NCBI GenBank assembly: GCA_018240025.1 | Contig: JAFEGM010000018.1 | Coordinates: forward strand, 12,984 to 76,983 | DNA length: 64,000 nt | Reading direction: 5' to 3' | Origin: Verrucomicrobiota bacterium | Lineage (GTDB): Bacteria; Verrucomicrobiota; Verrucomicrobiia; Chthoniobacterales; SZAS-18 | In this document: piece by piece, positions 1-7,097 of the stretch | Numbering within the stretch: the first letter of the stretch is position 1 | How the letters are laid out: the number at the start of each line of letters is the position of its first letter | Notes under the pieces: generated by a model | Told to the model about the DNA's origin: nothing | Databases searched by the model: none | The model's input: only the letters and a program-made list of their open reading frames with translations | Translations under genes and position numbers: made by a program

Positions 1-24
1 CGGAGGAGCGGAGGAGCGGAGGAG
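1..24. repeat. Short purine-rich tandem repeat at the window edge
   Basis: Three perfect copies of the 8-mer CGGAGGAG open the window, so the array may extend further left. Similar GGAG-based short arrays occur at 11256-11374 and 18522-18542, all outside genes. No function can be assigned. Confidence 0.7.
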
Positions 25-210
25 TGTGACTCCGGTTTACCAAACTGCGACTTACAAAACGAGATCGAGGCGCTCAAGAAGGTCGCAACTTTCAAGCGGA
101 CGATATGAAGCCGGCTCGACCCGAGTTGAACCCGTGGTGTCTTCGGGGCCCCGCGCGGCTGAGCTGGTCCTCGGCCAGTGTTTGCGGAGATTGACCGTGA
201 AGGATCGCGG

Positions 211-939
211 GTGACCGTCCTGTCTCAGATGAAAGTTCTTTCTTTGCCGACAAGCCTCGTGATTCCCGGGCACCGACCGGAGACAACAACGTACTTCGAT
301 CAAAAATTCAGTCACTCTGATGGACTACCTGAGATTGAAGTGGCTCGCCTGAACAGGCTCGCCGTGATCGAGGGCGTGACCGCTGTCGAGCACATGATGG
401 AAAATGCTATCGCCACCTATTTCTTTGGTGGAGAAGACTGGAGGAACCCGAAGGCTTCGGATTTCACAGCTTTCGTCCTTCGGACCGATGGGTGCACATT
501 CGCCAGCAAAAAGAAGATACTCTTCGACCTCCTCCAAACCACGAAACTGGATCGCGAGGGCATGACTTCACCCGGGAATGGTAGCAAAGCAGCCGACGTA
601 AAACGTCTGGAAAGCGATCTGTTCAGCTGCATGCACTACCGAAACGCCTTTGCCCACGGGGCATTCCGGCCATCTCACAGCATGACGCCTGGGGAGGGGC
701 TACGGGTGGAGCTTTGCTACTACAACAAGGGCCCTCAAGCAGAGTTTCTGAGCGATGAATGGCTCTCGGGTGTCGAGGCCACAATCATTCGAGCATGGTT
801 TGGAGTGCACGCAGCTTGGATGAGAATCGCAGGTAACTCGATAGAGGCCACTTCTGAGAACCAGCAGCGGATGAAGGCTCTCATCTCCGAGTATAGGGTC
901 TCCGCCAACAGCTCGCGGGAGGAGCGCCCGAGTCACTAA
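211..939 (+). CDS. HEPN-like hypothetical protein
   Basis: The protein has 242 residues and is predominantly helical, with no signal peptide. I chose the GTG at 211 because GAAGGA at 199-204 lies 6 nt upstream; an ATG at 178 or 229 is also possible. The segment YRNAFAHG contains an R-x4-H motif (R144 to H149, with Asn after the Arg), which is the signature of HEPN nucleases, and a helical block with E and H residues lies about 85 residues before it. HEPN proteins are commonly metal-independent RNases used as toxins or defence effectors. The base composition is visibly less GC-rich than the core genes downstream, suggesting acquisition. It sits 183 bp upstream of a conflict-type operon on the same strand. 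The HEPN assignment rests on the motif and context only. Confidence 0.55.
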   Translation: MTVLSQMKVLSLPTSLVIPGHRPETTTYFDQKFSHSDGLPEIEVARLNRLAVIEGVTAVEHMMENAIATYFFGGEDWRNPKASDFTAFVLRTDGCTFASKKKILFDLLQTTKLDREGMTSPGNGSKAADVKRLESDLFSCMHYRNAFAHGAFRPSHSMTPGEGLRVELCYYNKGPQAEFLSDEWLSGVEATIIRAWFGVHAAWMRIAGNSIEATSENQQRMKALISEYRVSANSSREERPSH

Positions 940-1029
940 ACGGCCGCCACGCACCGATTTAGCCATCAGGCGTCCAATTCGACCTTCAGAGCTCTCTCGA
1001 AGGCTCGATCTTAAGTACACGCATTCGAC

Positions 1030-1047
1030 GACCGAACGTGACCGAAC
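1030..1047 (+). promoter_or_regulatory. Direct repeat upstream of the TIR/MoxR/FGE operon
   Basis: The 8-mer GACCGAAC occurs at 1030-1037 and again at 1040-1047, separated by GT. The 10-bp centre spacing puts both copies on the same face of the helix. It lies about 75 bp before the first gene of the five-gene operon and could be a regulator site. This is inferred from position and symmetry only. Confidence 0.3.
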
Positions 1048-1122
1048 TTCCGCTATTTCTGTCTCCACCGACTATTTTGGTTGTCGTCATCTCCTGCTCT
1101 GAAGTAGGCCAGCGCCTTCCCG

Positions 1123-1986
1123 ATGTCCGTGCCGCCCCCGCTCCCGGATCAACTGCTGCCCATCTTCTCCTCGGGCGCGGGCAAGGCGGTCGTCGAGGTG
1201 ATTTTCGTCCATGGCCTGGACGGCGATTGGAGAAAGACGTGGCGCCACCCGGACGTGACCCAGGACGACCTGATTGGCTGGCCGGCTTGGCTCGGGAAGG
1301 AACTCGATCAGCTCGGGGTGCCCTGCAACGTCCACTCTTTCGATTACCCCGCCGCCTCGTCGGCGTGGCGCGGCAAGACGCTGCCGATGTTCGATCGAGC
1401 CGGCCGTTTTCTCGAGGAAATCGACCTGACCTTGGCATCGGATACGTTCCTCTTCTTCATTTGTCACAGCCTTGGCGGGCTGATGGTCAAGCAGATGCTC
1501 AGCCTGGCCCGCGATGGCGAAGGCGCCAAAGGTGATGTCCCCGGACGCACCAAGGGCATCCTGTTTCTGGGCACCCCGCACCAGGGCAGCGGAGTCGCCA
1601 ACATCGTCAACCGGCTGGTGCCGACCTTCGCTCGGACGACGGTAACGGTGGAGGAGTTGGAGACCGCGAATCCCGAATTACGGCGCCTGCAGGGCACGTT
1701 TCGGACGCAGGCCCGGCAGCACGCCTGGCTAGTGCATCAGTTCGCGGAAGGTCGGGACACCGGCGGGCTGCGCATCGTGGACGAATTCAGCGCGCACAGC
1801 TGGGTGGGGGACTGCGTGACCGATGACGAGGACCACCTCAGCCTTCCGAAGGTTATCAATTCCGGGCGCATCATCTATCGGCGGGCACTGCGCATGATCC
1901 GAGAGATCGCCGCGCCGGTGGACCAGGAGTTGCAGGCCCTGATCGCCGCCTACGCGCGCCGCAAGAACCCACCTCCACCCCGGTGA
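1123..1986 (+). CDS. Alpha/beta hydrolase of the SERAC1/PGAP1-like lipase type
   Basis: This 287-residue serine hydrolase has the classical layout. It carries IFVHGLDGDW at 27-36 (the HG oxyanion segment), a nucleophile elbow CHSLGG with Ser116, LFLGTPHQG at 147-155, and a candidate catalytic His238 in DEDHLSLPK. The acid is probably in the IVDEFS segment near 218-223. Relatives act as lipases or esterases, and are often fused to or encoded beside STAND NTPases and effector-associated domains in conflict systems. It is the first gene of the operon, 1 nt from the TIR gene, so it is plausibly a membrane-lipid-attacking effector. No signal peptide or membrane segment is visible. The substrate is unknown. 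Confidence 0.8.
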   Translation: MSVPPPLPDQLLPIFSSGAGKAVVEVIFVHGLDGDWRKTWRHPDVTQDDLIGWPAWLGKELDQLGVPCNVHSFDYPAASSAWRGKTLPMFDRAGRFLEEIDLTLASDTFLFFICHSLGGLMVKQMLSLARDGEGAKGDVPGRTKGILFLGTPHQGSGVANIVNRLVPTFARTTVTVEELETANPELRRLQGTFRTQARQHAWLVHQFAEGRDTGGLRIVDEFSAHSWVGDCVTDDEDHLSLPKVINSGRIIYRRALRMIREIAAPVDQELQALIAAYARRKNPPPPR

Positions 1987-1987
1987 T

Positions 1988-3403
1988 ATGACCGCAAACT
2001 CGCCCAAGAAGATCGGCCTGAGCTACGCCTGGCAGGAGGACGGTGGCGCGCCCGCCGCGTCGCCGATCGCCGAGGCGGAGAATCTGCTCGCCAAGGCACA
2101 CGTGGAGATCGTGCGTGGGACCAACCGGGCCGACCACACGGAGCGGCTCGTGCGATTGGCGGGCGAGGCGACCGGCATCGTCAGCGTCATGCTCAACGAG
2201 GCATTCCTCCGCTCGACCGATTGTCTTTGGGAACTCCTCCAACTGCGCAGCGCGGCCGAGATTTCGAAATGTGCGCTCGTGGTTTGGAGGCTTCCGGAAC
2301 TCGCGGTGGTGAATTGGCCGGACCGTGCGGCGGAGTGGCAGAAGCGCGGCCGGGACGCGGAGCAGGAGGCGAAACGGGTTGGCGGGGGGATCGTTCCTTC
2401 GCTGCAACGTGCGGCCGACGTTGGCCGCCAGGCTGACGCTATCCGCTCATTCCTCGAAACGGCCGCGACTCCCTTCTCCCTAGTCGAATTCAGCACCCGC
2501 ATGCTCGGGGCCGACGCCACAGGATCTGCCACGCACGAAGACCTCTTGGCCCACGCCTACGAGAACGTGCTCGCGGAAATGGAGCAGGTGTTGAAAGGGA
2601 ATCCGCGCCTGCGGGGCTTCGTGGAGTCGCACACCCCTGGGATCGTCCACGGGGGCCGAGGGTCGATCGGTCTCTCGACGGAGGTGCGGGAACGGCGGCT
2701 GGATCTCGTGAGACAGCTCGAAGCAGTCAGGGCCGCGCTACCGAAGTTCGACGCGACCGTCGCAGATCTCACCGATCTGGAAGTTTTTCTGGGAGGTCTG
2801 GTTGTGCTCGGGATCGATCCCCGCTGGATCACCGCGCAGAGGGCATTGCTTCACGCCGGTTCGATCGAGTATCCGGGCTTGGTCGATTACACGCCGTTTG
2901 GGAAAGGGCAGAGGGCGAATTTCCTGCACATCCTGACGGCGGCTTTGTCGGACGGGAGCGCGCGCCTCGCACGAGTCTTCGGTGACCCCAGGGACGATGA
3001 GCGCTGGGGAGGATCGCTGGCCGGGGGCCGGCTCACTGTCAGGCTGACGGATCGAAGGCGAGAGATCGAACTGCACCTCATCCGCTTCGTGCTTGGCCCG
3101 ACCGTCAACGTCAACCCGGCGGACGACGAGGAGGTGACGTACTTCTTCAACAAAGTGCTGAAAGTGCTGAAGTTCGCGCGGGAGAAGGAGCGCGACCCAT
3201 TCGCCGCTTTCGGCGCCGGTCCGGAGTTTCCCAAACTGGTGGTGATGCTCCGCGAACAGCTCGGCGTCTCCGATCTGATCTTGCTCCATCCTCGGGGCAA
3301 GGGCGACGAGGACGAACTGCTCTACGATTCGGTCACCGTGCTGAGTCACCTGTCGCACATCTGGAAAGCGCTCAACGAACGCCGCACCCGACCCTCCGCC
3401 TGA
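1988..3403 (+). CDS. TIR-domain protein, putative NAD+-consuming effector
   Basis: This 471-residue protein starts 1 nt after the previous stop. Residues 8-110 look like a TIR domain. KIGLSYAW resembles strand A, GIVSVMLNEAF the strand ending in box-2-like residues, and STDCLWELLQL the helix that carries the catalytic glutamate in enzymatic TIRs (candidate Glu82). Bacterial TIR domains usually hydrolyse NAD+ or make cyclic ADP-ribose signals in anti-phage defence. The remaining 350 residues are unrecognised and mostly helical. They include an FGKGQRANFLHILTAAL segment near 305-321 that may be an adaptor region. Tight packing with a MoxR ATPase and FGE-domain proteins supports an effector role. 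Enzymatic activity is inferred, not shown. Confidence 0.72.
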   Translation: MTANSPKKIGLSYAWQEDGGAPAASPIAEAENLLAKAHVEIVRGTNRADHTERLVRLAGEATGIVSVMLNEAFLRSTDCLWELLQLRSAAEISKCALVVWRLPELAVVNWPDRAAEWQKRGRDAEQEAKRVGGGIVPSLQRAADVGRQADAIRSFLETAATPFSLVEFSTRMLGADATGSATHEDLLAHAYENVLAEMEQVLKGNPRLRGFVESHTPGIVHGGRGSIGLSTEVRERRLDLVRQLEAVRAALPKFDATVADLTDLEVFLGGLVVLGIDPRWITAQRALLHAGSIEYPGLVDYTPFGKGQRANFLHILTAALSDGSARLARVFGDPRDDERWGGSLAGGRLTVRLTDRRREIELHLIRFVLGPTVNVNPADDEEVTYFFNKVLKVLKFAREKERDPFAAFGAGPEFPKLVVMLREQLGVSDLILLHPRGKGDEDELLYDSVTVLSHLSHIWKALNERRTRPSA

Positions 3404-3410
3404 AACTGCC

Positions 3411-4412
3411 ATGGAACAGCTCTTCCAGCCCGACGAGAAGCACTCGTATCACCTGCAGCCCTGCGAGTCGTGGCCGGAGGCCTATCATCGCTTCGAGCAC
3501 GGGAGCATCTGGGCGGTGCGGGCGGCGCTCGCCTCGGGCCGACCGCTCCTGCTCCGCGGCGAACCGGGCGTCGGCAAGAGTCAGCTGGCGCGGGCTGCCG
3601 CCCATGTCCTGCGGGTGCCGTTCCTTTCCCATGTGGTCGACGAACGGAGCGAGCGCGACGACCTGCTTTACAGCTACGATGCCGTCTCCCGGCTGGCCGA
3701 GGCGCAGATCAGTGCGGCGCTCAGGGCGGAGAACCCGGCGGATTGGCGGGCGCAGTTGGCCGCGGAGCGCTTCGTGCGTCCTGGCATCCTCTGGTGGGCG
3801 CTCAGCTGGGACACGGCGGCGGAGCGCTTGCAGAAATACTGCGAGGGACGGACCGACGAGCCCGCCCCCGTCGCGCCGGACGGATGGAGGCAAAACGCCG
3901 CCGACCGCCCCTGCGGCCCGGTGGTCCTGATCGACGAGATCGACAAGGCCGACCCGAGCCTGCCGAACGGCCTTTTGGAATCGCTCGGCAGCGACGGCTT
4001 CCGCTACGCCCAACTCGGAGTGTCCGTTTGTCGACCGCCGGACGCCAAGCGCCCATTGATCTTCATCACCACGAATGAGGAGCGCGAGCTGCCCAATGCC
4101 TTTCTGCGCCGTTGCCTGGTGTTGCAGATGGAGTTTCCGAAGCAGCAGGAGGCCGCGATCGAGTTCTTGCTCGATCGTGCGCGGGCTCACGAAAAGCTGG
4201 CGCCGGTCAGCGACACCATCCGCCGGGAAGCCGCCGCTGAACTGGTGCAGGATCGGGGCTCGGCCGACCCGGGTGCCGGGGCCGTGCCGGGCGCGGCGGA
4301 GTATCTGGACTTGCTCCGCATGCTTGCCGAGGTGCCGGGAGGCGATGAGCCACAGCGCGCGGTCCTGCGGGAGATCAAGGCCTTCGCCCTCAAGAAGAAC
4401 CTCCGCGTCTGA
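3411..4412 (+). CDS. MoxR-type AAA+ ATPase
   Basis: This 333-residue AAA+ protein contains Walker A GEPGVGKS at 50-57, Walker B VVLIDEID at 171-178, a sensor-1 TTN at 220-222 and a candidate arginine finger in AFLRRC at 230-235. An extended insertion between Walker A and B (about 95-165) is Trp-rich. MoxR ATPases act as chaperone-like remodelers, typically with a von Willebrand A (vWA) domain partner. Here the next gene, 3 nt downstream, carries a segment that may be a degenerate vWA-like fold followed by an FGE domain. The arrangement matches the regulatory core of NTP-dependent bacterial conflict systems, in which the ATPase is thought to gate effector release. Confidence 0.88.
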   Translation: MEQLFQPDEKHSYHLQPCESWPEAYHRFEHGSIWAVRAALASGRPLLLRGEPGVGKSQLARAAAHVLRVPFLSHVVDERSERDDLLYSYDAVSRLAEAQISAALRAENPADWRAQLAAERFVRPGILWWALSWDTAAERLQKYCEGRTDEPAPVAPDGWRQNAADRPCGPVVLIDEIDKADPSLPNGLLESLGSDGFRYAQLGVSVCRPPDAKRPLIFITTNEERELPNAFLRRCLVLQMEFPKQQEAAIEFLLDRARAHEKLAPVSDTIRREAAAELVQDRGSADPGAGAVPGAAEYLDLLRMLAEVPGGDEPQRAVLREIKAFALKKNLRV

Positions 4413-4415
4413 GGC

Positions 4416-7097
4416 ATGGGAAGAGGGCCGGCCATCGGGAGGGCGGATCTCGCACGCCTTTGGCAACGGCGCGTCCTGGCGGAGCCGTCGGCCACGCTTT
4501 GCGGCTTCGCCCAGGCGGACTCGGTCCCGGATTCGCCGCGCCGGACCGATGACGGCTCCGAGATCGTCTCTCCGGAGCCCCCGCCGCCCGCGCCGGCGGA
4601 GCGTCCCGTCTTTCCGAAAGAGCGTCCGAAACTGACCTTCCTTGCGGCGGTTCGGGCGGAGACCTTGGACGTCGTGACCGAGACCGGCCCGGCCCCCCGG
4701 CCGATCACGGAGGAGGAGCTGGGACGGCGCTGGGGCGGCGGACCGCCGTTGGCGCCGCTCATCCGTTGGGCGCGCTTGGGGTCGTGGCTGCAACGGCGGC
4801 TTGGCCTCGTCCTCGCCACTGGTATGCCGGACCTGCGCCGCCTCGTGCAGCGCGTAGCGAGCGGGCTGCCCCTGCGGCGCCTTCCCCGCCGGTCCCGCCG
4901 GGTTTGGGCGCCCCGCGCCGTGCTGCTGTGGGACGTCTCCCAACGCTTCGCGCCGTTTCAGGAGGACGCTCGCCGACTGCACCAGCGGCTGCTGCGCGAA
5001 GGAGGGCGCTCCTGGCTGCGGGTGGTCGAGGTGACGAGAGCTCCGTCCCTCGAGCGGCTGGCCAGCGCGAGCCCGGACGTGCCGATCCTGGCGCTCTCCA
5101 CGCTCGGGCTGAGGTCGCTCGATCCCGAGCCCGCGCTGGGGTGGCGTCGCCTCGCGACCGCCCTGCGCTTCCGCGGACACACCCTGACGGCGCTGGTCCC
5201 GCTCGAGCGGGAGGCCTGGCAGGCGCAGCTGGCGGCGGCCTGGCCCATGGCCGAGTGGGACGCGGCCGTGCGCCTCCCACGCCAAGGAGGCGCCAGGCCT
5301 CTCCAGCCACCGCCGGCCGCGGACGAGCCGGTCGAGCGGCTGCTCGACTTGCTCGCGCCTGCCGGACTCGTTCAGCGCCCGCTGCTGCGCGCCGTGCGCC
5401 GACTCCTGCGGGCCGGCGTGGGCGTCGAGGCCCTCGCCTGGACCCATCCGGATTGCACGCCGCAGCCCGACTATTTCGAATTCAAAGCCGAGCCGGCGTA
5501 TCTCGAACGACTGCAACGGCGGCGCAGCCTGGCCGCGCGGAGCACGCCGGATCGCGTACTCGTGGAGGCCGTCGATGCCCTGATTCGCGCTCAGCAGCGC
5601 GCGGAGAACCCGCTGGTGCGCGCCGAGACCGAACTGCTCCTCGGCCCGGCGACGGAGGTGCTCCTGACCACGCTGGCGGGGGTGGTGGATCGGCTGCGCG
5701 ACGACGCCGCTCGCTCCGCCGCGGAGCGCAGCCTGCTGGGCGGTTGGTTCGGCGAGTTCTTCCAACGGGCGCCCCAGACCGTCCTCAGCGAGAAGGACGT
5801 AAAAGAGCCGCTGGCCCAGATTTGCGCCCTGACGAAGCACCTCGCGGGTGAAAAAGAGGTGCAGTGGCCGGCGGGGCTGGACATCGAGGAGGCCGTCCGC
5901 GAGCTGCAGCGGATCGAGGGCAGGGAAGGCGAGGTGCGCGACGGTGTGCTGAGCCAGTCCGGCGGGCGCCTCATCTGGTCATCCGTCCTCCCGGGCCCGG
6001 CGCCGCTCGGGTTCTTCCGCTCGCGCCGGCGTTGGCACCTGTGGTCCGAAGCGGAACCGTCGCTCGCGCCGATTTCGCGCCGGCTGGAGGGCGACGAGAG
6101 CCCCCGGACCCTCGTGCAGCTCAGCGAGCCCATTCCGCTCAAGTTGTCGTCCGAGCTGCAGCGGCTCGAGTTTGCGCCCCTGCAGCGCCCCGCCTGGGCC
6201 CGCCGCTTCTGGCAGGATCGCTTCGGCATAGCGGCGGAGTTTCGCGTCGGGGACGTGCCGTTCGTGCTGCGTTGGATCCCGCCGGGGCGGTTTCGCATGG
6301 GATCGCCGGCTAGCGAACTGGGGCGTTGGGACGATGAAGGCCCCTCGCACGAGGTCGGTATCCCCCGCGGGTTCTGGCTGGGAGAGACGCCGGTCACCCA
6401 GGCACAATGGCGCGCCGGGGTGGAGGAGACCCAGCGACTGGGGGGGAGAGCGAAAGGTGGGGGGAGGGCGCTGCAATCGCGCCCAAGCTCTTTCGAAGGA
6501 CCGGACGACGCGCCGGTCGAAAGCGTGTCCTGGGAGGATGGGCAATCTTTCCTGGTGGGACTGAGCGGGTTGATCGGTCTGCATTTCGACTTTCCCAGCG
6601 AAGCCCAGTGGGAGTTCGCCTGCCGCGCCGGCTCGACGAAAGCCTTTTACGACGGCAGCGACTGCACGCAGCCGGAGGGGGACGATCCCGCCTTGCGGGA
6701 GCTCGGCTGGTTCTGGGCCAACTCCGACCGCACCCGGCCAGTCAAAGGGAAGGCACCGAACGGTTGGGGGCTCTACGATATGCTGGGCAACGTGTGGGAA
6801 TGGTGCCGGGATGCACGGCGTCCTTACGACGAGGTGCCGCAAGTCGACCCGAGCGGGGCGCTGGACGATCCCGACGAGCGCGCCATCCGCGGCGGCTCCT
6901 GGGCGGACCGCGCGCTGCTCTGTCGCTGTGCGTTCCGCAGCTCGTGCCGGCCGGGCTTCCGCGACCAGGGCCTCGGGCTCCGCCTCGCCGCAGGTCAAGA
7001 GCTCCAGCCGGCGGAGCCGGGGGACCCGCAAGGCGGAGCCGGGGTCGAGGAGCGAGACCTGCCGCGTCGGGACGCGGGGAAGGGAGGCCGCCCATGA
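4416..7097 (+). CDS. Large MoxR-partner protein with C-terminal FGE-sulfatase (C-type-lectin-fold) domain
   Basis: The 893-residue protein has an N-terminal Pro/Arg-rich region. A Rossmann-like stretch begins around residue 165 (AVLLWDVSQRF) and may be a degenerate vWA-like domain, as in SAV_2336-type MoxR partners. A helical middle region follows, and an FGE/SUMF1-like domain spans about 610-870. FGE hallmarks include WIPPGRFRMGSP, ETPVTQAQW, SEAQWEFACRAG, LGNVWEWC and RGGSW. The active-site Cys pair of true FGE is not preserved (a CRC replaces it), so a ligand-binding role is more likely than sulfatase activation. A low-complexity Gly/Arg insertion lies near 680. The C-terminal end is hypervariable relative to the next gene. 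The stop overlaps the next ATG (ATGA). Confidence 0.8.
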   Translation: MGRGPAIGRADLARLWQRRVLAEPSATLCGFAQADSVPDSPRRTDDGSEIVSPEPPPPAPAERPVFPKERPKLTFLAAVRAETLDVVTETGPAPRPITEEELGRRWGGGPPLAPLIRWARLGSWLQRRLGLVLATGMPDLRRLVQRVASGLPLRRLPRRSRRVWAPRAVLLWDVSQRFAPFQEDARRLHQRLLREGGRSWLRVVEVTRAPSLERLASASPDVPILALSTLGLRSLDPEPALGWRRLATALRFRGHTLTALVPLEREAWQAQLAAAWPMAEWDAAVRLPRQGGARPLQPPPAADEPVERLLDLLAPAGLVQRPLLRAVRRLLRAGVGVEALAWTHPDCTPQPDYFEFKAEPAYLERLQRRRSLAARSTPDRVLVEAVDALIRAQQRAENPLVRAETELLLGPATEVLLTTLAGVVDRLRDDAARSAAERSLLGGWFGEFFQRAPQTVLSEKDVKEPLAQICALTKHLAGEKEVQWPAGLDIEEAVRELQRIEGREGEVRDGVLSQSGGRLIWSSVLPGPAPLGFFRSRRRWHLWSEAEPSLAPISRRLEGDESPRTLVQLSEPIPLKLSSELQRLEFAPLQRPAWARRFWQDRFGIAAEFRVGDVPFVLRWIPPGRFRMGSPASELGRWDDEGPSHEVGIPRGFWLGETPVTQAQWRAGVEETQRLGGRAKGGGRALQSRPSSFEGPDDAPVESVSWEDGQSFLVGLSGLIGLHFDFPSEAQWEFACRAGSTKAFYDGSDCTQPEGDDPALRELGWFWANSDRTRPVKGKAPNGWGLYDMLGNVWEWCRDARRPYDEVPQVDPSGALDDPDERAIRGGSWADRALLCRCAFRSSCRPGFRDQGLGLRLAAGQELQPAEPGDPQGGAGVEERDLPRRDAGKGGRP
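6888..7020 (+). repeat. Candidate DGR variable repeat 1 with 3' hairpin
   Basis: This segment encodes the last strand-loop of the FGE domain, from RGGSW to GLRLAAGQE. Aligned codon by codon with 8483-8593, the invariant codons between Ser and the GLRL tail are identical even at third positions and contain a single adenine. All of about 12 interleaved codons differ, mostly at positions 1 and 2 and often with C at position 3. A hairpin CCGGC-GGA-GCCGG follows at 7008-7020. This is the layout expected of a DGR variable repeat in a C-type-lectin-fold target, although no template or reverse transcriptase is in the window. Confidence 0.6.

Noticed and set aside
3372-5840. 822-codon minus-strand open frame
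   Set aside because: Antisense to the MoxR and FGE genes, with no recognised motifs; the plus-strand genes have clear motifs and tight operon spacing.
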